Assembly (NCBI RefSeq): GCF_964355755.1
Contig: NC_092673.1
Location: 25,611,001 to 25,675,000, forward strand
DNA from: Antedon mediterranea
Lineage: Eukaryota > Echinodermata > Crinoidea > Comatulida > Antedonidae
Length of the DNA: 64,000 nt
Direction: 5' to 3'
Within the stretch, counting starts at the first letter, position 1; every line of letters starts with the position of its first letter. The notes below the pieces were generated by a model, which had not been told where the DNA came from, ran no database searches, and worked only from the letters and a program-made list of their open reading frames with translations. Both the position numbers and the translations under genes were made by a program. Positions 39,501 through 48,488 of this stretch are shown one piece after another.

Positions 39501-42500
39501 TTTGGATGGTCAAACCAGGTGTTCAGTATGCATAGCTTGAAGTCAGAGCAGTAGTTGATGAGTCTTGTGCCATTGTCGTTACTAATGTCATCTGTGTCTT
39601 GAAATCTATGTAGGTTTCCATCAAAGAGTGATTTTCTGGTTGTTTTCTGGTTTATAGACAATTAAATTAGATAGATAGATACCAACTTTATTCACATCAT
39701 CATACATAAATAGTACAATACAATAAAATATGTATGTGTGTGTGAAAAGGAGCCAAAAAATAGCTTTTGCTAATCAAGGTTTGACTCCTGTCACAAAAAA
39801 TAAATTAGTCATAATGCATACATTTTCATCTATCAACAATAATTCAATAAGAAAGAAACAGCAACTATATGAAAGAAATAACGTAAACAAGGGCTAACAT
39901 TTATATTTTTGTAAAAGTAAACATTTAACTTCATTTATGAATTTAAATCTAGAAGAGGTACATTTTATAACTAAGGGTAAATTATTCCAAAGTTGAGCTC
40001 CATTAAAAGAAATTCTAAATTTACCAGCATCTGTGCGAGCTTTCGGAATTGCAAAATTATATCTATTACTAAATCTGGTACTAGCATTATGTGTAATTAA
40101 ATAAAAGTATTCCATTGTTTGATGTGGTGTTTTGCCGTTAATTTGGTCATGAACAAACTAAACTATACTTAATTCGAACAACTTAAAAACGTCTAAAATA
40201 CCCAGATCTTTAAATAATGGAGAAGATGGAGCCATAAAATTAATCATACATTTATAATATATTTTTGTCTTTCTCTTCCACCTAAAGATCACTAGAGCCC
40301 TTCCGCCTGTCTGATGTACTGTCTTGTGATCAACCTGATACACTAGACACTAATACGTTTAAAGTCAGTGCTGTCGCTCTGTGTCTAGAGTTAATCCAAA
40401 GTTTTGCAGTTCTTTACGAACATCTGGAAAGTTACCGGGAAATATTTCAGACAATAAAAGAATCATGTTGTTCACAGGATATCCCATGGGATTTATATCC
40501 TATAGAAATTAAGGTACATTTATGTTTAATATCTGTTTTTGTATTATTTATGGACATGAAGGCCAGAACATCATTAAATAGATAATGAAATGCAATTAAT
40601 ACTATCATTATGCCTAAAAAAAGTTATGTTATGTTGCCAAAGTCAGACCATTCCTAATTCTATAAAGTCTAGGTCTGACTTTTTATAATTAAGCTTAAGT
40701 TTTTAATTGATGTAATTGTATGCGAAGTGAGTGAATTTTCTATAGCTTAATTTTTTTGCATAAGTACATAATTATTAATGTAAAATCTGATGGACCATGT
40801 TTTTCAATAGATGATGTGTTTTGGCAACATACACATTTGTTTAATAGGCATTTACTGAACATTGTTTTGTCATTTTGTATTGTTTACACGTTATTTATTT
40901 ATTATATTATTATTATTATTATCAACATTATGATCAACTTCGTTTCAACATCATCTCTTCATTATAATTTTAATTATTATATATTTGTAGGAGTTAAGAG
41001 ACCAAGTGATCAATCAGCTCTCAAAACAAGATGGTCAATTAAGGCGACCTTTGACCTCAGTAGAGAAAACTATTCCAATGTTGAAAATGTTTGAACCAAA
41101 GATTGATGAAAGGTTTGTGTATCAATGGTTGAAATCAAAATGTTATAGATTTTGGTAACCAGCCGCACTCTGTCTCCACAATGCTAATGTAGGCTTTTTC
41201 TCCAGTCATTCCATCTGATTTGAGAGTTGTTTGTTGTAATGGTTAAGGGATAGCATGTGAAGGACATGGGCTCCAGACCAGTCTGTAATATTAGTGCATC
41301 CTTTATACTCTCATTGCCTCATCCTTCAGATGGAATGTAAATACATTTAACATTGTGCATGTTAAAGATGTTTATACACTATTTTCACGACGTGCTGAGG
41401 ATGGTGTGTACTGGGCCCTCTGGGAAAAAAACCTGGTATTGAATAAATCACCCAGATATAAAAAAGAAATAGAAAAATTGTTTTCATATATTTTATTAAT
41501 TAATGGCTTTATCAACATAATGTCCATGTCTATTAGAATACCTGACTCATAATTTTTGCAATTTGTTATTTTGTAGGTACGATCCAACTCGCAAATATAA
41601 TGATTCTGATAATAAAGAAATGAATGAGAAAAAGAAACTGATGAACAAACACAAAAAGGAAATGAAATCTGCTATTAGGGAAGTCAGAAAAGATGCCCAG
41701 TTCCTCTCCCGTCAAAAACTCAAAGAACAGATGGAAAGGTGAGATTATTTATAGATTTTCATTTTATTTATTCATTTCATCACTGTATTGCGGTTCCCAC
41801 TAAAAGAGAAATTCTGCCGCAACAGAATGTGACCGACGCCATGTAAGAAAAAGTCTTCCATCAATATCACATCCTTATGAGAAGTTGTATCATTGCTGTA
41901 GCGATGTACGCAAATTAGAAAACGGTGTTAAATATATTTCTATAGCACCTGTCGGTTCCTATGCAAGGTTGTATCCTCCCGTCATATTACGTTGATATGT
42001 TGGGTCTATGTGCTTAGGTTGTGTCCTAGGTGCCTGCCCTTCAATTTTCCTATAAATTAAGTGAACAGCAATTGACTTGAGTTAAATGAAATGCTTAGTA
42101 TTTAAGGAAAATATTTCACTTTTGTGTGATTGATATGGCGACTTATACTAGGACTAAAATTGAATATTTGAATGTAGTTTTAAAATGTCAATAAAACAGA
42201 AAAAAAGAAAGATAAATGGTGGCGGTTACTGTGAGATCATGACATTTTTCTTGTTTATTATTATTGTATTTTTTACGAGACATTTATTTCTAACTTTTTA
42301 GTTAGTTATTTGTTTTTTCATATTTTCTTTTATTTTATTATAAGTACCCTAAAATTTATTTATTTATTTTAAATGTGTTTTATATGTTCAATATTATTTT
42401 TTAATGTTATATTACTTTCTTTGTTACAGAGATGCAGAACGAAAACAGAAGGTAAAAGAAATTTACCATATGCTGTCCAGTCAAGAAGGAGAGTTCAATG

Positions 42501-42526
42501 AAATGCAGAGAAAAAAAAACAAGTAA
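21507..42526 (+). CDS. NOP14: Nucleolar protein 14, ribosome-assembly factor, 19 exons
   Basis: NOP14 is a nucleolar component of the SSU processome needed for 18S rRNA maturation and 40S assembly. Exons: 21507-21686, 25843-25977, 26538-26673, 29087-29148, 29374-29439, 29684-29779, 30468-30551, 31112-31272, 31939-32024, 32476-32684, 33068-33122, 33814-34030, 34344-34479, 35121-35285, 35993-36168, 40288-40513, 40991-41112, 41577-41738 and 42430-42526. Phases agree at every GT-AG junction. The sum is 2571 nt, 856 residues, as in animal NOP14. Landmarks: N-terminal NPFEIRINRQKHNILGRKSK, LNEEEDLTHYGQSIADIEKF, the acidic stretch of exon 10, PTSDFKHPVVTP in exon 14, and a basic C-terminus with AIREVRKDAQFLSRQKL and RDAERKQKVKEIYHMLSSQE. 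No break in the frame. Introns 1 and 15 carry large transposons. Confidence 0.96.
22984..23241 (+). pseudogene. Possible upstream exon or relic of the transposon-borne gene
   Basis: An 85-codon frame contains ELVDSIEKTANRALKSYLYK and AAGKWKGVSHINNIEYGSRS, which read like real protein. It ends in a stop and lies in the same frame as 23398. It may be a decayed exon of the same gene. The competing frame 22734-23366 looks random. Family not recognised. Confidence 0.4.
23398..24257 (+). pseudogene. C2H2 finger / acidic / SAP-like protein, split over two frames
   Basis: Frame one (from 23398) begins MESEESPGTPSKLFFCREQG and forms a C2H2-like finger (C-x4-C-x12-H-x5-H, FFCREQGC to HLDYENH). At 23685-23691 the frame meets A-AAA-AAA. 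The coding sense then continues in the -1 frame without a stop through TAQQIASFFSHLAKKRR, an Asp-rich run, and a Leu-rich C-terminus with FSLPMLQEMC and KRKKPYIDLLGKLV that resembles a SAP helix pair. This is either a homopolymer frameshift or programmed -1 slippage. From memory, similar uncharacterised proteins occur in cnidarians; this was not checked. No catalytic transposase triad is seen. Confidence 0.6.
24415..25049. mobile_element. Two small foldback elements inside the TTAA transposon
   Basis: TTTCGCACGAGCACATGAAC near 24438 is matched inverted near 24815 (TTAATGTGCTCGTGCGAA). Separately, CCTGTTTTCCACTAGGCGAA at 24860 is matched inverted by CACCTAGTGGAAAAC at 25028. Neither carries a gene. 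Together they explain most of the sequence between the decayed gene and the right arm. Confidence 0.65.
26718..27036. mobile_element. MITE, GATGTATTGTCCCC family, copy 3
   Basis: Left end TTTTAAATATGTATTGTCCC. The right end is eroded (AGTGACAGTCCTTAC). Interior words (CAAAATGGC, CTGAAAAACTGTAATTTAAA) match the 36419 copy. In NOP14 intron 3. Confidence 0.65.
27165..28715. repeat. AT-rich repeat region with a 355-bp internal period
   Basis: GTAGATATGAATTCAT at 27892 recurs at 28246, and TTGCTCAATTAATT at 28062 recurs near 28418, so two diverged units of about 355 bp stand in tandem. ATGATCACCTAT appears near both outer edges (27183 and 28693). CpG-rich words such as GCGCGCGCGAT interrupt the AT background. 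It is probably an old non-coding transposon in NOP14 intron 3; no frame supports a gene. Confidence 0.55.
29824..30059. mobile_element. MITE, CTACACTATCAAA family, with internal duplication
   Basis: Ends AAGCCTTGTCTCCACTATCA and the complement of TTTGATAGTTTAGACAGAGC. The inner block TGTGATGTGCC(C/T)ATATATGG plus TGATGTCATAT(C/T)ACTACC occurs twice. In NOP14 intron 6. Confidence 0.75.
30613..30712 (-). mobile_element. tRNA-derived SINE relic, minus strand
   Basis: On the minus strand TAGCTCGGTGGCTTGCAAGC resembles a tRNA A-box half and GGTTCAAATCC is a good B box. Truncated, in NOP14 intron 7. Confidence 0.55.
31371..31734. mobile_element. tRNA-Leu/Ser-type SINE next to a long Harbinger-like MITE
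   Basis: CGAGTGGCCGAGCGGTTAAA at 31375 is a tRNA-Leu/Ser-like A box and matches the copy at 58505. From about 31500, CAAAGTGCTGTATTGTTGTA to GCGTCGCTAGTGGGAACCAC is a MITE of the long Harbinger-like subfamily on the minus strand. Both lie in NOP14 intron 8. Confidence 0.65.
35411..35533. mobile_element. MITE, CTACACTATCAAA family, compact copy
   Basis: AGTTCTGTCTACACTATCAA and its complement TTTGATAGTGTAGACAGAGCTT bound only about 120 bp. This is the clearest view of the family's ends. In NOP14 intron 14. Confidence 0.82.
35670..35880 (+). repeat. Direct repeat of a retroelement-like tail
   Basis: TGTTTATTGCTTATGACTGG plus ATAAATAAACTC occurs at about 35678 and again at about 35844. It resembles a LINE or SINE 3' tail copied twice. 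In NOP14 intron 14. Confidence 0.6.
36419..36730. mobile_element. MITE, GATGTATTGTCCCC family, copy 4
   Basis: TTAAATATGTATTGTCCCCC to GGCGGACAATACATCCTTA. Its interior at 36641-36660 (TTAACTTTATTAAAACTGCA) is the empty counterpart of the Harbinger-like insertion in the 50413 copy. In NOP14 intron 15. Confidence 0.8.
37062..39152 (-). CDS. LINE reverse transcriptase ORF, RTE-like, 696 codons
   Basis: An open frame with reverse-transcriptase blocks: CFIDLTAAFDHVNRNLLF (palm motif A), GVRQGGIESTSMFN (motif B), SGYADDFAVSSW (catalytic YADD, motif C) and FRYLGVWA. The tail FNWIGHVIRKENEDPTK is typical of RTE/Ingi-type LINEs. The expected catalytic aspartates are present. The frame has lost its connection to the endonuclease part upstream (39248-39661) by a frameshift, so the copy is not active as it stands. 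It lies antisense in NOP14 intron 15. Confidence 0.85.
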   Translation of the reverse strand: MTVLNKAVEEVPKKTRNQNAHPWDGDERLQQLIKERKNINKSTVTYKEEEIKAMQKAIKIRVKELRNEYLYEEASKLNEAHQNRKIFDLWIKAKEHGDVIRKAPKPIKCPGLREHFKDHFNPDQSSLKIPDEISTPPEYIINLRQPEFEIDNEPPSKKEIIDAIGHLKGRKATLDVASEMLQVATENPVFVDHVHRLFEEIWRTKEVPSDWGLSKLTTIWKKKGSPLDPSMYRGISIGSTFSKILMVIILSRFSIFYESQLLRTQFGFRSNRGCNDAIYVIKQIQEIAYRSNLYTCFIDLTAAFDHVNRNLLFLSVRNRFHLNQSTTMIDIIQSLYSSTKAYLADDDPSDDKFETSSGVRQGGIESTSMFNQYFDYVIRVFKQRCKDASLDGLMIQYLIPIEATNRAQRCKAPSRGIYDDFESGYADDFAVSSWSQEELQTIVNILNKVCLEFGLRISAPKTETIIWNWKEEVEEYPRCIIQIGGVHINNVTHFRYLGVWATYNDVHIGDQEVKYRINSAKGAFAENRALLTNRTIHLQTRMMFLNGLVRSRLTYGCHAWRATGSEMSKLSTTYKTFLRRMLVNGFQRVCPPNDVDISSDEETDENYIDWRYVIDNDDLYKITGCQPLEEYVYKQQFNWIGHVIRKENEDPTKILTFHTTQSKRRGQKIPSVLDRVVQQSQLTRCNFIRACFNRNL
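39248..39661 (-). pseudogene. C-terminal part of the LINE endonuclease, frameshifted from its RT
   Basis: The frame contains NGTRLINYCSDFKLCILNTW, RITWHSNDG and YYLSSDHRILVSN, the last third of an AP-type endonuclease with its terminal SDH motif. It ends with KLKIEK and a stop. One frame over, the sense continues as DREVRNNVKTKIEEINKI into the RT frame at 39152, so one base is gained or lost near 39255-39266. The N-terminal two thirds are missing, so the element is 5'-truncated at about 39661. Confidence 0.8.
39662..40230 (-). pseudogene. 3' piece of a CR1/L2-type LINE with ATAG-repeat tail
   Basis: On the minus strand 40115-39894 encodes NASTRFSNRYNFAIPKARTD and GKFRISFNGAQLWNNLPLVI, the C-terminal end of CR1/L2/Jockey-type RTs (compare YQGTHIWNNL in the LINE at 44631). 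It ends in an (ATCT)n tract next to 39664. The other LINE's truncated 5' end abuts this tail. Confidence 0.75.
41225..41470 (+). mobile_element. Probable SINE relic
   Basis: TAATGGTTAAGGGATAGC near the start and the tail GTGTACTGGGCCCTCTGG through CACCCAGATATAAA resemble the tail of the SINE at 58500-58770 (GCCCAGTATAAATAAA). It lies just before NOP14 exon 18. Confidence 0.45.
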
Positions 42527-44419
42527 ACATTAATGGTAATTTATTTTTAGAAAGATTTAGGCAAAATTTGATTTTAAAAATAAAACGCTTGTGTGTAGAT
42601 ATTTAATCTTTTAAACAAACACAAGTAATCACAATTCTTGGATGAAGAAGAGGAATAAAACAGCGTCCTATGAAGTGACCAGAAAACCACATTTTAGTGT
42701 TCTCCTGAAGAGCAGCAATATTTAAAGGCCAGGTGCAGGCAAAAAATGTCTATTGATCATACATTCCAATAATTATCGATCTATAGTTGCCCCTATGTTT
42801 CATAATTTTTTAGATTTTATTTGTGTTACAAAAGCTTGTTGAAAATAAGCACTTTCTTATCAGTGGGGGGATAGTTCAAATTACACAGTAAAATCTCTAT
42901 TCTTTTGTATACAAATGTTGTAAATAGAGAGGCATTTTAAAAAAACTATAAAAAATAAACAGTGTGGTAAAAAATGTTATCAGATAACTAAATATAATTA
43001 ATATGATAATTTTAAGTTTCTGGTATTTTTATTCAACTTTAGTTTTATTTTCATGCTATAGCAAAATTATCCACCATCTATCCACCTTTTTTCACCTTCT
43101 AGGGTGTTACCAGACATTACCTAATTACTGAAAAAAAGTCTTTCTGGTTTTTATAGCAGAATTTTGTATTTGACCATTTTAAGAGAAATTCATATTTTTT
43201 TGTGCTGATTTCTATTACAAATATTTGATTTATGTACAATTAACCTAATATTATATTTAAAATTCATGCCTGTACCTGAGCTTTAAAGATTTACAGGAAT
43301 AAATTTGTTTTTACCAAAATTTAAATTGTAAGAAAATATTTTAACTACACTTGTTAAGTAGTAGGGTTATGCTAGGTCTAACATTTAAAAACATAAACAG
43401 GAAGAATCGAGCTGTATTTTGTTAATTGGATTGATAAAAATAAAAATGTTATATTATTTAAAACTTTCATTTGTTATCCTTGTTCAATTAGTTTCGTTTT
43501 TTATTGTTTTTCATGTTTTGACCCAAATAAATCAAATCAATATACAGAATATTTGATTTTTTATATTTAGATTAGATAAATCTTTTTATAATTTGATACC
43601 TCACTTAATTTCTATATTGGATGAGATTTTGATGTTAGAGATATGCAAGCCATAAACCAGCTCTATAGTTATGCCATTTCCAACAGGTTGCTGGCTGTTC
43701 TGTCTTCACTGACCACTCGACATTTACTGAGCATATACAAGATATTATAACACTGCTATACCATTTTTGTTCAATTAATAATTCATAATATTTGCAACAC
43801 TAAAGTTAAAATTTAGCTGATGTCACAGCAATGTCAGGCTATGTTTATTGTGTATGGCATAATTCAATTTACATATGTTCAGGCTTAAATTAGTTGCAGG
43901 TCACATGTATGTCTACCTATTTCTGAGTCTAAATTAGGCTGTTATCTAATAACTGTATGTTTATATAATTTGATAAAGTGAGGTTATTTTGAGTAATAAT
44001 AACTGAATATTAAATCAGCAACTCCCATGCTTAATTTGATTATGTAGTTAATTAACATGTATGTACAATAATTATTATTATTGTATTATAGGTAGTACAA
44101 TACTATTCATAGATGAATTTAAACGTTAAAGATAGAAAATAAAGGTGCCCTTTGATAGAACATGCTTCAGTTGTTCAGTTTTATAAATAACCTATTTCCA
44201 CGTTGTAGTTCCATTGTTACCGTACGTACGTATAATTATATTACTCTCTCTCTCTCTTTATTCTCCTCTTTTTTTATATCAATTATATTAAGTGTTCTAA
44301 TATATTGATAACTCTCGTACATCATTGCTAACAATAAGTGCGAAATGCCAAAGCAGCTATTATACCGCTTCTTGGGTAACTGTGCCTTTGATCTTTAGCT
44401 AGAAAATGAGCAACTTATT
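42527..44419. other. NOP14 3' UTR and intergenic sequence
   Basis: No further gene is seen. AATAAA words occur soon after the stop (about 42579) and again near 42653 and 43524; the last is inside a LINE-like tail. The rest is AT-rich with a short CT-repeat near 44246. Confidence 0.5.
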
Positions 44420-44630
44420 ATTAATGATGATATATTCAATTCAATTTCATCGACATTTTTATTCCATAATCAAAATAAAAACATATACAAATACAATACA
44501 AATAATAAGATAATGGAATGGGATACAAAATAAGCACAAGTGCTTTAAGCATGTAACCCTAACAAAAAAATCAAACAATTAGTACAAACAAAAAGAACAA
44601 ACCAAAATAACATAATGTGATTTACTTAAC

Positions 44631-47597
44631 TTAAATATTTCTATTGTTATAATATTGCTTTAATCTCTGTTTAAACAAACTTAAAGTGGGGGATTGTTTT
44701 ATATAGTCTGTTAAATTGTTCCAAATATGTGTTCCTTGGTAGGAAATACATTGCTGTCCGACTTTGGTGCGTTTTAGTTGTGGACAGTAGTTTGACCTGT
44801 TTCTAGTTGAGTAATTATGGAATGAGGCAGATGTACTAAATAAGTTATTAAATGATTCAGGTAATAGATTATGTTTATATTGATACATAAATATAGCAGT
44901 GTGTTTTGTATAAAGGTCAAAAATATTTAATGTTTGGGTTGAAATAAAAAGTGGATGAGAAGGATGCATAAAATGAACATGACAAATATTTCTAAGTGCT
45001 TTTTTCTGGAGAATATGTATACGGTTTAAGTTTGTAGCAGAAGTAGCACCCCATACTGTGATAGCATACGTTATTCTAGGTAATATAAGTGCATTGTATA
45101 CCGTTAACAAGATTTTACTTGATAACATAGACTTCACTTTGTTTAAGACACCAATTATTCTAGAAATACTGTTTGCTACCTCATTTACATGAAAATTAAA
45201 CGATAAAGTTTCATCCAGAAATAAGCCTAGAAATTTAACTTCAGTAGCTTTTACTATACATTCATTTCCCATCCTCAATTCTAGTGAGGTAGTGTCAGCT
45301 GACTTATTTCTAGCCTTAAATATAACATATTTTGATTTGTTTACATTTAGCGTTAATTTGTTAGCAATAAACCAGTCCGAAAGTATAGATAACTCCTGGT
45401 TCATTGTATCAAAAGCTTGAGTAATATCATTGTGACTATAAAACACATTTGTGTCATCTGCATACATAATCATGTCTACATGGTTACATGCTAGACTAAT
45501 ATCATTAATGAATATAAGAAATAATAATGGACCCAATATGGATCCCTGAGGAACTCCAGTGTTTACTCTCATTTTACTAGATGCAGTATTAACAATAAAT
45601 GTGTATTGTAGTCTTTTTTTAAGATAGTTTGAGAACCAGTTTAGCGGAACTCCTCTTATACCATAAAATCTTAACTTATCTAATAATATATCATGATCGA
45701 TTGTATCAAACGCTTTTGATAAATCAAGGAAAACTCCTAGTGTGAACTCTTTATTCTCAATAGCGTTTGTGATTTTTTCAATCGATTGTATTAAAGCATG
45801 ACTAGTTGAATGGTGTTGTCTAAATCCATACTGTGTTTTACTCAGTACGTTATATTTTGAGAGGTAACAAATCGTTTGATCATACACAATCCTCTCAAAT
45901 ATTTTGGAAAAAAGGGGTAAAATGGAAATAGGCCGATAATTATTTATATCGGAGATGTCACCATTCTTAAATACCGGGATAACTTTAGCAATTTTTATAT
46001 CAGCCGGGACACAGCCCGATGATAATGACGTATTAATAATATGCAATAAAGGTTTTAAAATAAACGGGGAAGCAGATTTTATGAGTTGGGCACTTATACC
46101 ATCATGGCCAGGAGAAGTATTCTTTGTGTTTTTAATATAGTGGTTAAGTTCATGTTCAGTAACAGGCTTAAAAAACATTGAAGAGGTAAAATTTCCCTTT
46201 AAGAAAGTTCTGTGGGTGATTTCTTCATTTTGAGATTCATGCCTAAATTTATTATTTAGTTTTTCTCCAATATTAATAAAAAAAGAGTTGAATGCATCAG
46301 CTTTCTCATCATTATCAGAGAAAGTCTCAGTACCCAATTTTATTTTTGTAGGCAAATTGGTAGTCTTTTTCCTACCCATTATATCATTTAGGATTGTCCA
46401 CGTTTTTTTAATATCTTGTTTATTTCGTTCAAACTGGACCATATAATATTCTTTTTTCCGATTTCTAATAGTAGTGGTTAACTTGTTTCTAAAATGTATG
46501 TACGTACTTTTATTAGTAGTGGTGTTATTTTGTTTGTACTTTTTATATAATTTATGTTTTTGAGAGATAGCTCTGGCAATTTCAGCTGTGATCCAAGGAG
46601 ATTTTAACTTGTTCGCCTTATTTCTAATTCGTTTTAAAGGGAAACAATTATCAATTGTTTTATTTAAAGTGTTTGTAAAATTTTGATAAGCAACATTCGC
46701 ATTATTTGAGAATAGCACATCATTCCACTGATTACTTTGTAATTCTTGCAAAAAATACTCCGTTTGTTGAGGAGAGTATTGTCGTTTATATACAAATCGA
46801 GGATATTGCTTATTATGTTTTTCCAAAGTATCTACACAGAATATTGGGAAGTGATCAGAAATATCAGTAATAAGTATTCCACTTTTAAGGGACGTAGTAA
46901 AAGAATCGATGTTGCAATAAATGTTATCAATTATTGAAGCACAATTATCGGATATTCTAGTAGGACTTTTTATGATTGGCTGAAATGACTGAGAAAATAT
47001 TGTGTCTAAGTGTGATTGGATAGTGTTGTCGGTAGATTGTTGGAGTAAGTTTATGTTATAGTCTCCCACAAGGTAAGCTTTCTTTTTTTCTAGATTAATC
47101 ATTTGCATTACACATGTTAATTCATCATCAAACTTTTGCAAGGAACGTGAGGGTGGTCTATAAACTATACCACAAATAACATTATTTCCTGATTCTAACT
47201 CAATCTCAATAAAAATAGTCTCTGCTTCAGTCATACAAGATGACAGATCATTTCTAATAATATATGTTAGTTTGTTGGTAACATAGAACGCTACCCCACC
47301 ACCTCTCTTATCTTTCCTATCATTGTGAATCAAACTGTAGCCTGGTAACTGGTATAGATTAATATTATCTTTTTCGGTTAACCAGGTTTCACTGAAGGCA
47401 ATAACGGAGAAGGCATGTACGAGTGAGTCTAAATAGTTTGAGATTAAGTCAAACTTATTAACAACACTACGACAGTTTAGTCCAAATATAGAAAAGTTTG
47501 ATGATAAATTAGAATGTTCAAGTAAAGAAATTAAGTTATCTTCGTTAAAATATTCTGTGCTCACATTTACATTATCAAAAAGGTCACATTCAAACAT
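44631..47597 (-). CDS. LINE ORF2: AP endonuclease plus reverse transcriptase, 988 residues
   Basis: The N-terminal endonuclease (residues about 35-255) shows FGLNCRSV, FSETWL, GIVYRPPS, LVGDYNIN and ITDISDHFPI. The reverse transcriptase (about 480-760) shows KNTSPGHDGIS, NYRPISILPLFSKIFE, GVFLDLSKAFDTIDHDILL, GVPQGSILGPLLFLIFIND, MYADDTNVF and FLGLFLD. The C-terminus has ISYQGTHIWNNLTDYIKQSP. The order and motifs fit the Jockey/CR1/L2 group. All catalytic residues I can recognise are present. The product would nick the target and prime reverse transcription there. Confidence 0.95.
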   Translation of the reverse strand: MFECDLFDNVNVSTEYFNEDNLISLLEHSNLSSNFSIFGLNCRSVVNKFDLISNYLDSLVHAFSVIAFSETWLTEKDNINLYQLPGYSLIHNDRKDKRGGGVAFYVTNKLTYIIRNDLSSCMTEAETIFIEIELESGNNVICGIVYRPPSRSLQKFDDELTCVMQMINLEKKKAYLVGDYNINLLQQSTDNTIQSHLDTIFSQSFQPIIKSPTRISDNCASIIDNIYCNIDSFTTSLKSGILITDISDHFPIFCVDTLEKHNKQYPRFVYKRQYSPQQTEYFLQELQSNQWNDVLFSNNANVAYQNFTNTLNKTIDNCFPLKRIRNKANKLKSPWITAEIARAISQKHKLYKKYKQNNTTTNKSTYIHFRNKLTTTIRNRKKEYYMVQFERNKQDIKKTWTILNDIMGRKKTTNLPTKIKLGTETFSDNDEKADAFNSFFINIGEKLNNKFRHESQNEEITHRTFLKGNFTSSMFFKPVTEHELNHYIKNTKNTSPGHDGISAQLIKSASPFILKPLLHIINTSLSSGCVPADIKIAKVIPVFKNGDISDINNYRPISILPLFSKIFERIVYDQTICYLSKYNVLSKTQYGFRQHHSTSHALIQSIEKITNAIENKEFTLGVFLDLSKAFDTIDHDILLDKLRFYGIRGVPLNWFSNYLKKRLQYTFIVNTASSKMRVNTGVPQGSILGPLLFLIFINDISLACNHVDMIMYADDTNVFYSHNDITQAFDTMNQELSILSDWFIANKLTLNVNKSKYVIFKARNKSADTTSLELRMGNECIVKATEVKFLGLFLDETLSFNFHVNEVANSISRIIGVLNKVKSMLSSKILLTVYNALILPRITYAITVWGATSATNLNRIHILQKKALRNICHVHFMHPSHPLFISTQTLNIFDLYTKHTAIFMYQYKHNLLPESFNNLFSTSASFHNYSTRNRSNYCPQLKRTKVGQQCISYQGTHIWNNLTDYIKQSPTLSLFKQRLKQYYNNRNI

Positions 47598-48488
47598 TTA
47601 AATTAGACAGAAAAGAAAATGACAAATGAATAAAATTGAGCAAGCTGCTTACAGCAGAGAATAGTTAACACATAATAGCCTAAGTTAACAAGTATGTACA
47701 ATAAATTACAATATATACAATGTAATATGAATTGTTTTATCATGACATACCAACAACAACTAAACGACAGGCAGTGAAACAATAATGATGATCATGGACG
47801 CCAATTAAGTATTTGGTTAACTTAAAAGATTTTGATCAATCTAACTCACCGATGTCCAGAATGTATTATTATGGCAAGTTATCGTTACTCACTGTTAAGT
47901 CAAACATCGCCGGTAAACAGCTACGTTGAAACGGTCTAGAACATGATGTCTCAATAACGGCGCTCACTTATTAATCACATCAGCCACTTAATGTTGTTAT
48001 AATTTGTCATTATATATCACTAGTAAAGTACGGATAGTATAACTTAAATACATTTAGTTGTGTTGTGTTTCATTAAAACGATGTGTTTAACGTTTACGAG
48101 TTTGATCAACCCAGTAACTCATCGATGAATAACCGGTAAACAACTACGTTGAAACTTACATCGTCAACAGCCACTTAATTGTTGTTGGTATTTCTCATTA
48201 TGTAACACTATCGTCGCACACCTGCCGTGGGTCACATGAATTAAAGTTTGAATGGACAGAGATATCCAGAACATAACACTAACAGCCAGGTGCGCGACAT
48301 AAACAAACAAACTTCGTTTATTTACAATTTATAACGGTAGAAATACTACTACAATCACATAATTAGTCTACGTTCTACAAGACAATGATAGACTCTGCGG
48401 TAATGTAGGTATGAAATATAATTCATAAACATTAATTAATTGTGTTCAATTGAACATTAATTAATTTGGCTTAATGACTTAATTATAG
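47598..48488 (-). other. LINE inter-ORF spacer with a degenerate duplication
   Basis: GGTAAACAGCTACGTTGAAAC (47911) recurs as GGTAAACAACTACGTTGAAA (48135), and CAGCCACTTAATGTTGTTAT recurs as CAGCCACTTAATTGTTGTTG, so two diverged blocks of about 230 bp stand in tandem. No coding frame. It could hold an internal promoter or a translation-reinitiation signal for ORF2; this is a guess. Confidence 0.6.
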
